Positions 33,720 through 42,488 of a stretch of DNA of 64,000 nt are shown here, piece after piece. Each line of letters begins with the position of its first letter. Position 1 is the stretch's first letter. The translations under genes and the position numbers were made by a program. Source of the DNA: Clostridia bacterium. Its GTDB lineage: Bacteria > Bacillota > Clostridia > Monoglobales > Monoglobaceae. The notes under the pieces are model-generated. The model was not told the origin of the DNA and did no database searches. It saw only the letters and a program-made list of their open reading frames with translations. Where the stretch lies: positions 1 to 64,000 of the forward strand of contig JAFQIA010000028.1 in NCBI GenBank assembly GCA_017397725.1, given 5' to 3'.

Positions 33720-35360
33720 CTATCTTAAATCTCTGGTTTCAATGTGGTCCATATCGGTAAATTCCTGATTTTCGCCACACATTGCCCAGATGAAGGAATA
33801 TGCCTTGGTGCCAACGCCGGAATGGATCGACCAGCTGGGGCTGATTACCGCTTCCTCATTGTGCATAATGATATGTCTGGTTTCGTTGGGTTCACCCATC
33901 ATATGGAATACTGCATCATCCTCGCCCATATCCAGATAGAGATACACTTCCATTCTTCTGTCATGGGTATGAGAAGGCATGGTGTTCCAGTTAGAGCCCG
34001 GCTCCAGTTCGGTAAGGCCCATCGCAAGCTGACAGCTCTTGATTACTTCAGGGTGAATATACTGATTGATCACACGCTTGTTACAATCCTCTACACTTCC
34101 GCAAGGAACCTTCTTTGCTTTGGTGATATCAATCTTTACAATCGGATAAGTAGCGTGTGCAGGACAAGAGGATACATAGAATTTTGCAGGTTCTTCTGCA
34201 TTTACGCTCTTAAAGCTGATTTCCTTATTGCCCATACCGATATAGATACCATCTCTGGGGTTCATTTCGTATTCTACACCGTCAACAGTAACGATACCTT
34301 TGCCACCAATGTTGATACATCCCATTTCTCTTCTTTCCAGGAAGTAATCACTGGCAAGCTCTTTTCCGCCTTCCAGTCTTAATTCCTGATATACAGGCAT
34401 AAGACCTGCGGTGATAATTCTGTCAATATGGCTGTATACCATCTTAATATTGTCCTTGGTAAACAGCTTACTGATGTGGAATTCCTCTCTCAATCTGTCT
34501 GTGGTGTAGTGTTTGACATCCTTTGGATTTGATGCGCATCTGATTTCCATTTTACTGAAATCCTCCTTTATATAATTTCCATATACTTCAATTTGTGCAA
34601 GTCCTGCCCATGACAAGGGGTCCACAGGCTGTGTGAATCTGGTCAACTGAATGGTACGGGTCTTTTTCGCCTCCGGCAAAATCACTTCCTGTCCCTCACC
34701 TGTGGGACGGAACGCTCCCGTCACGGTTTCACCGTCACCCAAAACAAGGTCGATACCATTCCAATAGGAATCGTGGGGAAAATCTGCCCGAAGATAGAAT
34801 ACCAGTTTTTCTACCATAACCTCTGTGCCAAAATCAATGGTAAATTCCAAATCATCTCTGGCACCGCCTGCCCAGTTACTATAAGGGTATCCCCAATGTC
34901 CTTCCGGATGGATCGTGCCGTTAATGGCATTCCGCTCAAAAAAGTTTGGATCCTGACGGGTGACATAATTGGCAGAAACATGAGGGTAACTGCCTTTTGC
35001 CTCCGGCAAATCGTGCGCATTGAGCACAATATTCCGGTACCCATAGATTTCTTCATCCGTTGGAATCCGCACCTTAAGTTTGTGTTCTCCTCCAAGAAAT
35101 GCATCGTTGTCAAAACAAAAGCCGTTATATTCCTTATGGATGGGATACACAAGCTTTCCTGCGGGAACGTATACGATGCTTTCTTTCAGCGTTTCATCCA
35201 GACAAATTGCCAGATATTCGCTTTCAGTCACATCAATCCGTATACAATCCCCCTCCTGAAATTCCGCCGGATAGATACCATCTATCTCCGTGGCTTCTTT
35301 TTGGGAAAACAGGACTTTTCCTTGTTTGTCTAATACTTTGAGTTGTAAAATAACCTTCAC
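33720..35360 (-). CDS. kduI: Fusion: N-terminal sugar-binding-like domain plus 5-keto-4-deoxyuronate isomerase (KduI)
   Basis: The C-terminal 276 codons (from ATG 34550) are a full-length KduI: zinc ligands in MPSHTHDRRMEVY and later WSIHSG, which is the normal size for this enzyme (isomerises 4-deoxy-5-ketouronate from pectin or hyaluronan breakdown). The first about 270 codons form a beta-rich domain with a galactose-binding-like segment (WAGGARDDLEFTIDFGT) that I cannot assign. At the junction an AAAGGAGGA ribosome site precedes ATG 34550 by 10 bases and a TAA occurs out of frame, so KduI could also be made alone. The 5' start is uncertain: GTG 35360 next to GGGGAGG is used; ATG 35399 lies within the promoter -10 region. 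Confidence 0.8.
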   Translation of the reverse strand: MKVILQLKVLDKQGKVLFSQKEATEIDGIYPAEFQEGDCIRIDVTESEYLAICLDETLKESIVYVPAGKLVYPIHKEYNGFCFDNDAFLGGEHKLKVRIPTDEEIYGYRNIVLNAHDLPEAKGSYPHVSANYVTRQDPNFFERNAINGTIHPEGHWGYPYSNWAGGARDDLEFTIDFGTEVMVEKLVFYLRADFPHDSYWNGIDLVLGDGETVTGAFRPTGEGQEVILPEAKKTRTIQLTRFTQPVDPLSWAGLAQIEVYGNYIKEDFSKMEIRCASNPKDVKHYTTDRLREEFHISKLFTKDNIKMVYSHIDRIITAGLMPVYQELRLEGGKELASDYFLERREMGCINIGGKGIVTVDGVEYEMNPRDGIYIGMGNKEISFKSVNAEEPAKFYVSSCPAHATYPIVKIDITKAKKVPCGSVEDCNKRVINQYIHPEVIKSCQLAMGLTELEPGSNWNTMPSHTHDRRMEVYLYLDMGEDDAVFHMMGEPNETRHIIMHNEEAVISPSWSIHSGVGTKAYSFIWAMCGENQEFTDMDHIETRDLR

Positions 35361-35387
35361 CTCCCCAATATATTTACTTCTTTCACC

Positions 35388-35467
35388 ACTATAATACATC
35401 AACAAAATCGCAATGTATTTGCATTATTTCCTAAAAATATTGCAATTCTTTCGAAAATGTGTATAAT
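35388..35467. promoter_or_regulatory. Divergent promoter/operator of the uronate operon and its araC gene
   Basis: For the plus-strand regulator: TTGCAA (35440-35445), 16-bp spacer, TATAAT (462-467). For the minus-strand operon: TATAGT (393-388) or TATTAT (396-391) without a good -35. Half-sites ATTGCA (446-441) and AATGCA (425-420) on the minus strand are 21 bp apart, with a third ATTGCG (414-409). This is a different operator sequence from the NATATTGAC sites but with the same two-turn spacing. The first half-site overlaps the araC -35 box. Confidence 0.6.
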
Positions 35468-35485
35468 GATATTGAGGTGAGTTTT

Positions 35486-36340
35486 ATGGACGTTTTATTC
35501 TCCAAATGCACAGAGGCAATCGAGAGAGCAAATACCACAAAATCCTATGGCTTTTTTTATTCAGAAAAGCATGATGCAAACCAGGATATTCATATTCACG
35601 AGTGCTGCGAAATTCTGTTTTGCTTGTCCGGCGGAAAGACATTCTTTATCGACGAAAAGATTTATGAGGTTGAAGACGGGGATGTTTTTGTTATCAATCA
35701 ATTTGAAGCACACAAAATCACATCTTCCCCCGACGCCGCCTTCCGAAGATACGTGATGCAAATTCATCCGTCCTTTTTATACGATGCTTCCACTTCCAAA
35801 ACAGACCTTTCCAAATGCTTTGGCTATCGTGGTGATCATATTTCCCATAAAATTTCTCTTTCCGGCGAGGAAAAGGAAGCACTAAACAACGTTTTTGATA
35901 GATTGAACCAACATATCTCCTTCGGGGATGATATTCTCAAAAACATTTGTGCCATTGAAATTTTAACCATCGTCAGCAACCTCTTTTTTGAAAAAAACAA
36001 GCATCACACTTACGATTCCAATTATGAAAACAAAGCACTGGTCACGGCAATCAAATACATCAATGCGAACTTTCATCAGGACATAACGCTGGACTCCATT
36101 GCAAAAAATTGCTTTATATCGGTGACCACCCTTTGTAGCTTATTTAAGACTCATATAGGAACCACGGTAAAAAAATATATTCAGTCTAAAAGAATCACCG
36201 AGGCAAAAAAGCTTTTAGAATCCGGCGAAAGCGTTTCCGCCACAGCAGAAAAATGCGGATTTCAAGATTACGCAAGTTTTATCCGTTCCTTTAAGCGCAC
36301 GGTGGGCGTTTCTCCGGGAAAATACAAAAAGCATTCCTAA
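35486..36340 (+). CDS. AraC-family regulator of the uronate (KDG) operon
   Basis: A 284-residue regulator with an N-terminal cupin sensor (about 30-110; HIHECCEILFCLSGG with His residues typical of sugar-binding cupins) and C-terminal double helix-turn-helix (about 190-282; ITLDSIAKNCFISVTTLCSLFK and GFQDYASFIRSFKRTVGVSPGKY). The start at 35486 has GAGGTGAG upstream; the nine residues before it lie inside the promoter. It diverges from kduI and is its likely activator, responding to a uronate intermediate. Its stop overlaps the stop of the convergent transporter gene by four bases with no terminator between. Confidence 0.9.
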   Translation: MDVLFSKCTEAIERANTTKSYGFFYSEKHDANQDIHIHECCEILFCLSGGKTFFIDEKIYEVEDGDVFVINQFEAHKITSSPDAAFRRYVMQIHPSFLYDASTSKTDLSKCFGYRGDHISHKISLSGEEKEALNNVFDRLNQHISFGDDILKNICAIEILTIVSNLFFEKNKHHTYDSNYENKALVTAIKYINANFHQDITLDSIAKNCFISVTTLCSLFKTHIGTTVKKYIQSKRITEAKKLLESGESVSATAEKCGFQDYASFIRSFKRTVGVSPGKYKKHS

Positions 36341-39006
36341 TTTTCGGCAGTCAGCCCATACTTTTCCTTGGTTCTCTCAAGCTTGTCTATCATTGGTTCA
36401 GATAAAAACCAGAGGAAAAAGGCAGTAGACAGGGCATGAATGGAGTCAAAGGGTAATCCCATCACATATGCCAAGCCAATCATTTCCCAGGTAATCTTAT
36501 CCTGCCACATAATCACCGATGCAGGATTCATAATCCCACCGTAAATAAGTAAGGTTGCGAAAAAGCCGAACAGACAAAGGGATGCCTTGGTTTTTCTGAG
36601 AAACCCTTTCCGGAAAAGAATCCCTGCAATAAAACCTACGATGCCCAAGGCGAACATCTGCCAAGGGGTCCACGGGCCTTGTCCGAGGAAAAAGTTCGAA
36701 ACAAATCCGACAACCGCACCCACCAAAAATCCTGTTTCTCCGCCAAAGCACACCCCGGCAATAATCACAAGGGCAACAACAGGGTTAAAATGCGGCAATA
36801 TCTGGAACGCCGCCCGTCCGGCAACGGCAAGGGCAGACAATACGCTTATCACAATCAGTTCTCTTGCTCTTGGTTTTCTCGCCTCAAATACCATACAAAA
36901 TGGTATTATGATTTCAAGAATGATGAGAAGACTGATCAAATAGTACTTTCTGTCACCCAAAAAGAAAATGCCAATGTAAATGGTTAGCGGAACAAAAAGC
37001 AGAATCAACAACGTTGCCCAGAGCGTTCTTGCGGTCAAGGTCCGGTCCGATTTGGGAGTTTGTATGACCTCTATCCCGACCTTTTTCTGTGGAAGAAAAC
37101 AAAGCAAAGCGGCAGCAAGACTGATTATATGCAATATTTCGCTTCCCACCAAACCCATACTTGCAATGCCAAGAATATTGATATCTGTGACAAAGTATAC
37201 AGAAAGCAACACAAAAAGCAACGCAAATATAGCCCCTGTAACAATTCTTGCAGGGGTCATTTTTTTTGTCTTTTCCTTGGGAAATGGAGGTTTCTCTTCC
37301 ACCTTAGGAACTTTGATGTTGCGAACCGGTCTTTCTTTCTTTTCTACATTGCCGCCACAAGCGAGAATGATATCCTTCGCCAAGACGGCATCGGGGAGGC
37401 AGGTTCTTGCCATACGGTTGGCAGATGTGGTGTAAAAATTCTTTCCCTTAAAAAACGCTCTTGGTGTATCAACCGAGGTGATGCTTCCGTCAAAAACAAG
37501 GGCGCATCGGTCAGCATATTCTGCACAAAACTCAGTGTCGTGTGACACCATAAGAATGGTTACGCCACCTGCTTTTAAGTCCATAAGAATATCCGCAAAT
37601 TCTGCTTTGAACTGTGCGTCCATCCCTTTGGTTGGTTCATCCAAGAGCAGAATCTCGGGTTCTGTAAGCAGTATCTTTGCAAGGGCCGCTCTTTGCAGTT
37701 CACCACCTGACAAATCGTAAGGATGTCGCTCTAAAAGATGCCCTATCCGACAAAGGGAAGAAATCGTTTCTATCCTTTGTTCCTTTTCCTCTTTGGTCAT
37801 GCTACGTTCGGACAGAATTTCCATCAAATCAAGAAAAACCGTCTTTTTCACAAACACACTCTGCGGATTTTGCGGAAGAACACCAAGCAATCCATGGTAC
37901 AATTCCTTGATTGCAAAAATACGTTCCCCCTTGATCCGCACCTCGCCTCTATATGGGGTATAAAGTCCCGATACGAGGGAAAGGACGGATGTCTTTCCGG
38001 TGCCATTGCCGCCGATTAGGCAGAACAATTCGCCTTTGTAAACGCTGAGCCGCAGTCCCTTGACCACATCGGGCAAATCCTTTTCGTACCGAAACCAAGT
38101 ATCTTTGATTTCGATGATCATATCTCCATTCTCTTGCCCATCATCGTTTGGAATAGCATTGGGGTTGACGATATGTTCCTTTGCATATTCTTCCAGCCAT
38201 ACTCTTCCTTCTCGTACAGTTAACGGGCAAGGCAAAGAATTGGGCACCTGACCGTGAACGCGCATGGGTGTTGGAAGTGCCTGATACATATCGTGCTTGG
38301 CCTTTTTCAGGATTTTCCCAACCTCATCGGGGATTCCATCTGCGATAATTTTTCCCTCATCCATAACGATCACGCGGTCAGCCAGCGGGAAAACCTCTTC
38401 CAACCGATGCTCGCTGAGAATGACTGTCGTGCCAAGCTCACGGTTGATTTTTTCAAGCGTTTGCAAAAACTCACCTGCGGCAATGGGGTCCAGCTGGCTC
38501 GTGGGCTCGTCAAGAATCAATACTGAGGGTTGCATTACCATTACGGAGGCAAGATTTAATAACTGCTTTTGTCCACCGGAAAGCTCAGTCACCTTTTTAT
38601 GAAACCAATTCTGTATCCCAAAAAAAGATGCCATTTCGGAGATTCTGGTTCTGATTTCTGGGGTTGGATAGCCAAGGCTTTCAAGCCCAAATGCAAGTTC
38701 GTGCCACACCTTGTCGGTTACAATCTGGTTGTCGGGGTTCTGCATTACAAAGCCAATGCCTGATACCTGTTCTTTGGCATCATAATTGGCAAGCGGTTTC
38801 TCGTTATAATAGATAGTTCCGCTTCTTTCTCCAAAGGGAGACAGAGATGGTTTTAAGAGCCTTAAAAGCGTAGTTTTGCCGCATCCGGATTTCCCGCAAA
38901 TAAGAACAAATTCACCTTGAGAAACGGTAATATTGATATCATTGAGAGCCTGTTCCGTTCTATCCGGATAGGCAAAGCTTACATCTTCGACTCTAATAAT
39001 TTCCAT
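36337..39006 (-). CDS. Fused ECF transporter: two ATPases and membrane S-component in one protein
   Basis: An 889-residue protein. ATPase 1 (about 1-270): Walker A GKSGCGKTT, signature LSGGQKQ, Walker B LILDEPTSQLD. ATPase 2 (about 290-515): GGNGTGKTS, LSGGELQRAALAKI, LLDEPTKGMD. After a lysine-rich linker, the last 280 residues are hydrophobic with several membrane helices and a typical S-component alanine/glycine pattern (AGVCFGGETGFLVGAVVGFVSNF). ECF modules are usually separate proteins; A-A fusion is common, fusion with S is less so. The start at 39006 has GGGAGGTGAG and overlaps the T-component gene by 28 bp. Upstream cobalamin riboswitch implies uptake of a corrinoid, its precursor (for example the lower-ligand base) or cobalt; which one is not visible. 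Confidence 0.9.
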   Translation of the reverse strand: MEIIRVEDVSFAYPDRTEQALNDINITVSQGEFVLICGKSGCGKTTLLRLLKPSLSPFGERSGTIYYNEKPLANYDAKEQVSGIGFVMQNPDNQIVTDKVWHELAFGLESLGYPTPEIRTRISEMASFFGIQNWFHKKVTELSGGQKQLLNLASVMVMQPSVLILDEPTSQLDPIAAGEFLQTLEKINRELGTTVILSEHRLEEVFPLADRVIVMDEGKIIADGIPDEVGKILKKAKHDMYQALPTPMRVHGQVPNSLPCPLTVREGRVWLEEYAKEHIVNPNAIPNDDGQENGDMIIEIKDTWFRYEKDLPDVVKGLRLSVYKGELFCLIGGNGTGKTSVLSLVSGLYTPYRGEVRIKGERIFAIKELYHGLLGVLPQNPQSVFVKKTVFLDLMEILSERSMTKEEKEQRIETISSLCRIGHLLERHPYDLSGGELQRAALAKILLTEPEILLLDEPTKGMDAQFKAEFADILMDLKAGGVTILMVSHDTEFCAEYADRCALVFDGSITSVDTPRAFFKGKNFYTTSANRMARTCLPDAVLAKDIILACGGNVEKKERPVRNIKVPKVEEKPPFPKEKTKKMTPARIVTGAIFALLFVLLSVYFVTDINILGIASMGLVGSEILHIISLAAALLCFLPQKKVGIEVIQTPKSDRTLTARTLWATLLILLFVPLTIYIGIFFLGDRKYYLISLLIILEIIIPFCMVFEARKPRARELIVISVLSALAVAGRAAFQILPHFNPVVALVIIAGVCFGGETGFLVGAVVGFVSNFFLGQGPWTPWQMFALGIVGFIAGILFRKGFLRKTKASLCLFGFFATLLIYGGIMNPASVIMWQDKITWEMIGLAYVMGLPFDSIHALSTAFFLWFLSEPMIDKLERTKEKYGLTAEN

Positions 39007-39875
39007 TTTCTCACCTCCCAAATTTCAATGATAATCGGGCATATACAAAGTAATAAATACGACACAAAGATGCTTGTCCCAAAGACGGAAAGCTCTGCCG
39101 CTCTCATAGAAGGAAAATACCGAAAATCTATTTCGCCCATAAACTTTCCTACAAGGGTATAGATTCCCAATAGGAACATCCAGCTAAGCGCATATTTATC
39201 CCTCTTGTCCAAGGTAAAAATCGAAAACGCCGTCCTGCCGGGGATCCCATACCCACGCGCTTTCATACTGTCTGCAGTTTCGATGGCATTCTCCAAAGAC
39301 CAAGTGGTCATAATAGACAAAATATTCAGTCCGTGCTTGGCGCGTTTTCGGATACTTCCGCAGCTCACATCACACCCCATACACCGTTGCGCATTGGTTA
39401 CAACTTTTAGCTGTGCGATGAACTTTGGCACAAACCGAAGAGTCAGGGAAAGAATCAGCGACATTGCCGGAATGATTTTCCCGAACAAGTAAATAAATTT
39501 ATCGCTGGTCATAACCTCATTGTAGCAAGAAAAATGACAAACCACGCTTGCAATCATTGTCGCCGCAGCAAGTCCGTAAGCAATGGATTCCAAGGTAAGC
39601 GGATTGCCGCTCGGGAGATAATGGATGATGGTAATCCCTTGGTGATTGAATGCAGGGTTGATCAGTGCCATGGCAATCAGCATGGGAAGCATATAGAGCA
39701 GGTTGGTTTTGATTGCTTTTTTCCCCTTCAGCATCACCGAATAGGTAAACCCTGAGATAAGGGATATTCCAAGACATAGCGGATGCATAAAAAGGCAACT
39801 GCATCCAATAACAAGTACAAAGTATGTAGCGTTCACAATCGGGTGATAGGTCTGAAATTCACGCATTTTCATCAT
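38979..39875 (-). CDS. ECF transporter T-component (CbiQ-like)
   Basis: A 298-residue membrane protein with about five to six hydrophobic segments and the cytoplasmic coupling motifs of T-components (MKARGYGIPGRT, around residue 205-216, with the Ala-Arg-Gly signature that docks on the ATPases). It forms the scaffold that joins the ATPases to the substrate-binding S-component encoded by the overlapping next gene. It is the first gene after the cobalamin riboswitch and its terminator. Ribosome site GAGGAAG before ATG 39875. Confidence 0.92.
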   Translation of the reverse strand: MMKMREFQTYHPIVNATYFVLVIGCSCLFMHPLCLGISLISGFTYSVMLKGKKAIKTNLLYMLPMLIAMALINPAFNHQGITIIHYLPSGNPLTLESIAYGLAAATMIASVVCHFSCYNEVMTSDKFIYLFGKIIPAMSLILSLTLRFVPKFIAQLKVVTNAQRCMGCDVSCGSIRKRAKHGLNILSIMTTWSLENAIETADSMKARGYGIPGRTAFSIFTLDKRDKYALSWMFLLGIYTLVGKFMGEIDFRYFPSMRAAELSVFGTSIFVSYLLLCICPIIIEIWEVRKWKLLESKM

Positions 39876-39889
39876 TCTTCCTCTTTAAT

Positions 39890-39929
39890 AAAAAAACTGC
39901 AGTAATTTTTCTTTGAAAAATTACCACAG
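39890..39929 (-). terminator. Riboswitch-controlled intrinsic terminator
   Basis: On the minus strand the stem CTGTGGTAATTTTTC / GAAAAATTACTGCAG (39929-39897, one mismatch) is followed by a run of seven T at 39896-39890, just before the T-component ribosome site. Its place directly downstream of the cobalamin-type aptamer implies transcription attenuation. Confidence 0.8.
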
Positions 39930-39989
39930 CTGTTTTTTCTGTGATGAATCACAATTTGTTTGCCTTGACGCAAACAAAAAAGCTATCCC

Positions 39990-40215
39990 TATACCGGAAT
40001 AACATCAGAGCAGGCCTTGTGACTTGCACCATATAGACCAAAACAGTCTGCATGTTTGTATCCTGCCTTCTCGGTTTCCCAATGACCAACTTTCGCTGAC
40101 GGATACAACACTTTGATGCACACACCGACAGTTTAACCGCAGGGGATTCTCACCCCATTCCCTTTTCACCAATGATGCCTTGCAGATAAGCTTTTACAGC
40201 ATCATCGACACTCTG
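39990..40215 (-). promoter_or_regulatory. Cobalamin riboswitch
   Basis: On the minus strand the leader contains AAAAGGGAA, then a GGGTGAGAATCCCC stem-loop with GCGG, and further on GAAGGCAGGATAC, matching the order of conserved blocks of cobalamin aptamers (AAxxGGGAA, GGTGxxAATCC, CxGCGG, GAAGxCAGGAxAC). Its position in front of an ECF transporter operon and an attenuator hairpin supports the call. Exact boundaries are approximate. The region between 40230 and the promoter holds nothing else I can identify. Confidence 0.83.
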
Positions 40216-40241
40216 TGTGACTATATGAAATTGATAAAATG

Positions 40242-40270
40242 ATTCTAACATAAAACCTGCAAAAAATCAA
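40242..40270 (-). promoter_or_regulatory. Promoter of the riboswitch-ECF transcript
   Basis: TTGATT (40270-40265), 17-bp spacer, TAGAAT (247-242) on the minus strand, upstream of the cobalamin aptamer. Confidence 0.65.
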
Positions 40271-40299
40271 TGCAGAAAAACAAATATTTTTACTATCTC

Positions 40300-40761
40300 C
40301 TAACTCTTCTCAATGATTCCACAGGCAATTTTTTCTCCTGCATTGCCGGCAGGCTGGGTGGTAAAATCATCCGGCCTGGCGTGGATGATTACCGCTTTGC
40401 CTATGACCTCTTTGACTGAAAACCGGTCGGTTAGGAATATCGAAAAGCCTCTTCCGCCCACTCCAAATAGCGGAGGCATATCTCCGGCGTGGTAGGGGTG
40501 CGCACAATAATTGGGGTTAAAATGCGTCATTGCGTCCGCAAACGCATCCGTTTCATTTCCCGTACAACTGTTTCCGCTGTGAATATGCAAGGCAAAAATC
40601 GGTTGCTTGCAAGGGTCCATGGTCTTTGGCAAACCCAAGGCGTTCACCGATACCAAAACCCCTTCCTTGGTTTGAAACAATTCCATAACCGCTTTTATTT
40701 CCGGATACTTATCACTTCCTCTTATTTCTGCGATTGCATCCGGCTTCTTTCTTTTTTTCAA
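40300..40761 (-). CDS. Cytoplasmic Cu/Zn superoxide dismutase-like protein
   Basis: A 153-residue protein matching the SodC fold. Histidine motifs in order: ALHIHSG (about 55-61), AMTHFNP (about 76-82), CAHPYHAGDMPP (about 85-96, including the zinc Asp) and VIIHARPDDF (about 124-133). No signal peptide, whereas most bacterial SodC proteins are exported. The start is taken as TTG 40761, with AGGTGAT placed five bases upstream; the GTG at 40770 would overlap that ribosome site. It may detoxify superoxide or serve metal handling in an anaerobe. The catalytic set appears complete, but several clostridial relatives are untested. Confidence 0.8.
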   Translation of the reverse strand: MKKRKKPDAIAEIRGSDKYPEIKAVMELFQTKEGVLVSVNALGLPKTMDPCKQPIFALHIHSGNSCTGNETDAFADAMTHFNPNYCAHPYHAGDMPPLFGVGGRGFSIFLTDRFSVKEVIGKAVIIHARPDDFTTQPAGNAGEKIACGIIEKS

Positions 40762-40841
40762 CAATATCACCTGCCTTTTTTATATCTTATGCAAATTCTC
40801 GTTTTATGGAAACAAAAAGCAATTCAGTACATCCTTTTGCA

Positions 40842-40870
40842 TTGACTTTCCCATAAAATTTTTATATAAT
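40842..40870 (+). promoter_or_regulatory. Promoter of the aldolase-dgoK pair
   Basis: TTGACT (842-847), 17-bp spacer, TATAAT (865-870), followed by AAGGAG and the ATG at 40892. Near-consensus vegetative promoter. Confidence 0.8.
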
Positions 40871-40891
40871 TGCTTTCTAAGGAGTGATTTT

Positions 40892-41548
40892 ATGGATAAG
40901 CAAATGATTATTGATAAAATTCAAGAGGAAAAAATCATCGCGATTGTTAGAGGGCTTGCAAAGGATAAGCTGATTCCCACCGCAGAGGCGTTATACGCAG
41001 GGGGCATCCGCCTGATGGAGATTACTTACAGTGACGACCCGAAGGTTCCGGACAGCATTACCGGAGATTGTATCCAGGCGTTGGTTGCGCATTTTGGTGA
41101 CAAAATGCTGATTGGTGCCGGCACCGTTCTCACCTGTGAGCAGGTGCGTCTTACCAAGGCAATGGGCGGAACCTTTATTATCTCCCCCAATGCAGACAGC
41201 GAGGTTATCAAAGAAACCTGCGCCCAAGGTCTGGTTTCCATTCCCGGGGCATTAACCCCTACCGAGGCAGTTGCCGCAACCAAAGACGGGGCAGATTTTG
41301 TAAAGCTGTTTCCGGTCTGCTCTTTGGGCACCGAATATGTCAAAGCCATCAAGGCACCGCTTTCCAATATGAAGCTTTTGGCAGTTGGCGGCATTGATGA
41401 AAACAATATCAGGGATTATATGAAGTCCGGCGTTTGTGGTTTTGGCATCGGTTCTAACATCATCAAAAAAGACCTGATCAACGACGGGAATTTTGCCGCA
41501 ATCACCACACTCGCAGAAAAATATGTCGCGGCAACGAAAGGAAACTGA
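40892..41548 (+). CDS. KDPG/KDPGal aldolase, second copy (DgoA-like)
   Basis: A 218-residue class I aldolase with IVRGL start, catalytic Glu in LMEITYS (about residue 43), GAGTVLT (about 75) and the Schiff-base lysine in DFVKLFPV (about 140); AVGGI is the phosphate loop. It has the full family length, unlike the copy at 33156, and differs from it strongly. Because the next gene is 2-dehydro-3-deoxygalactonokinase, two bases downstream, the natural substrate is probably 2-keto-3-deoxy-6-phosphogalactonate (De Ley-Doudoroff pathway), although many such enzymes also take KDPG. Confidence 0.9.
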   Translation: MDKQMIIDKIQEEKIIAIVRGLAKDKLIPTAEALYAGGIRLMEITYSDDPKVPDSITGDCIQALVAHFGDKMLIGAGTVLTCEQVRLTKAMGGTFIISPNADSEVIKETCAQGLVSIPGALTPTEAVAATKDGADFVKLFPVCSLGTEYVKAIKAPLSNMKLLAVGGIDENNIRDYMKSGVCGFGIGSNIIKKDLINDGNFAAITTLAEKYVAATKGN

Positions 41549-41549
41549 T

Positions 41550-42488
41550 ATGCGTAACTATCTTACCATTGATGGTGGAACCACCAACACACGGGTTAGT
41601 CTTGTCATCGACAACCATGTGATTGCAACCGAAAAAATTCATTTGGGTTCCAAGGATTGTATCGACGGCAATGATTGCTTAAAGCAAGAATTGCACACCA
41701 AAATTGGGAATCTTCTTTCTTCCAACCATTTGACCGAACAGGATATCACCGCCGTGTTGGCATCCGGAATGATTACCTGCGAATATGGTCTTTGTGAGGT
41801 CCCGCACCTGATAGTCCCTGCCGGAATTAAGGAACTGCATCAAGGGATTCAGGAGCGACTGATTCCTGAAGTAATCAACAAGCCCATCCGGTTTGTGCCG
41901 GGGGTAAAGATTATGGGCGGCACACCGGAATATACTGATATGATGCGCGGGGAAGAAACCGAGCTGGTTGGACTTTTGGCTGAGGATGCGGGCAGTTTTG
42001 CCTATGTACTCCCCGGTTCTCATTCCAAGATGATTTTCCTTGACGATTCCGGACGTATCACCGATTTCAAGACCATGATGACAGGCGAAATGATTGCTGC
42101 CCTCTCACAGAACACCATTCTGCGCGAGGCGGTGGATTTGAGTATTGACAAGCATGATCCCGAATTTCTGCTTGCCGGCTATGACTATTGTATGGAGCAC
42201 GGAATCAACGAGGCGTTGTTTAAGGTTCGCATCCTGAAAAACATTTTCAAAGAAACCGCCGTGGCTTGTTACAGCTATTTCCTCGGCATCATTCTCGCAA
42301 ACGAAATTGCGGTGCTGAAAAAGAGCGGAAAAGCCGGCGTGGTTCTGGGCGGACGGAGCCAAATCAAAAACGCAATGGTGGATATTCTGAAAGCAAGAAC
42401 CGAATTAAAAGTCATCACCATTCCGGATGAAGATGCGGCGTCCTGTGTCTCTCTTGGCGCCATCAAAATTTTCGAATTTACTGCATAA
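41550..42488 (+). CDS. dgoK: 2-dehydro-3-deoxygalactonokinase
   Basis: A 312-residue kinase of the DgoK family, with the phosphate-binding loop TIDGGTTNTR (about residues 5-14), GEETELVGL (about 133-141), PGSHSK (about 155-160) and a C-terminal VLGGRSQ loop. It phosphorylates 2-keto-3-deoxygalactonate at O6. The ATG at 41550 follows the aldolase stop by one base; a ribosome site AAAGGAAAC is inside the aldolase end. No galactonate dehydratase gene is in the window, so the substrate must come from elsewhere. Longer upstream frame lies within the aldolase gene. Confidence 0.9.
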   Translation: MRNYLTIDGGTTNTRVSLVIDNHVIATEKIHLGSKDCIDGNDCLKQELHTKIGNLLSSNHLTEQDITAVLASGMITCEYGLCEVPHLIVPAGIKELHQGIQERLIPEVINKPIRFVPGVKIMGGTPEYTDMMRGEETELVGLLAEDAGSFAYVLPGSHSKMIFLDDSGRITDFKTMMTGEMIAALSQNTILREAVDLSIDKHDPEFLLAGYDYCMEHGINEALFKVRILKNIFKETAVACYSYFLGIILANEIAVLKKSGKAGVVLGGRSQIKNAMVDILKARTELKVITIPDEDAASCVSLGAIKIFEFTA

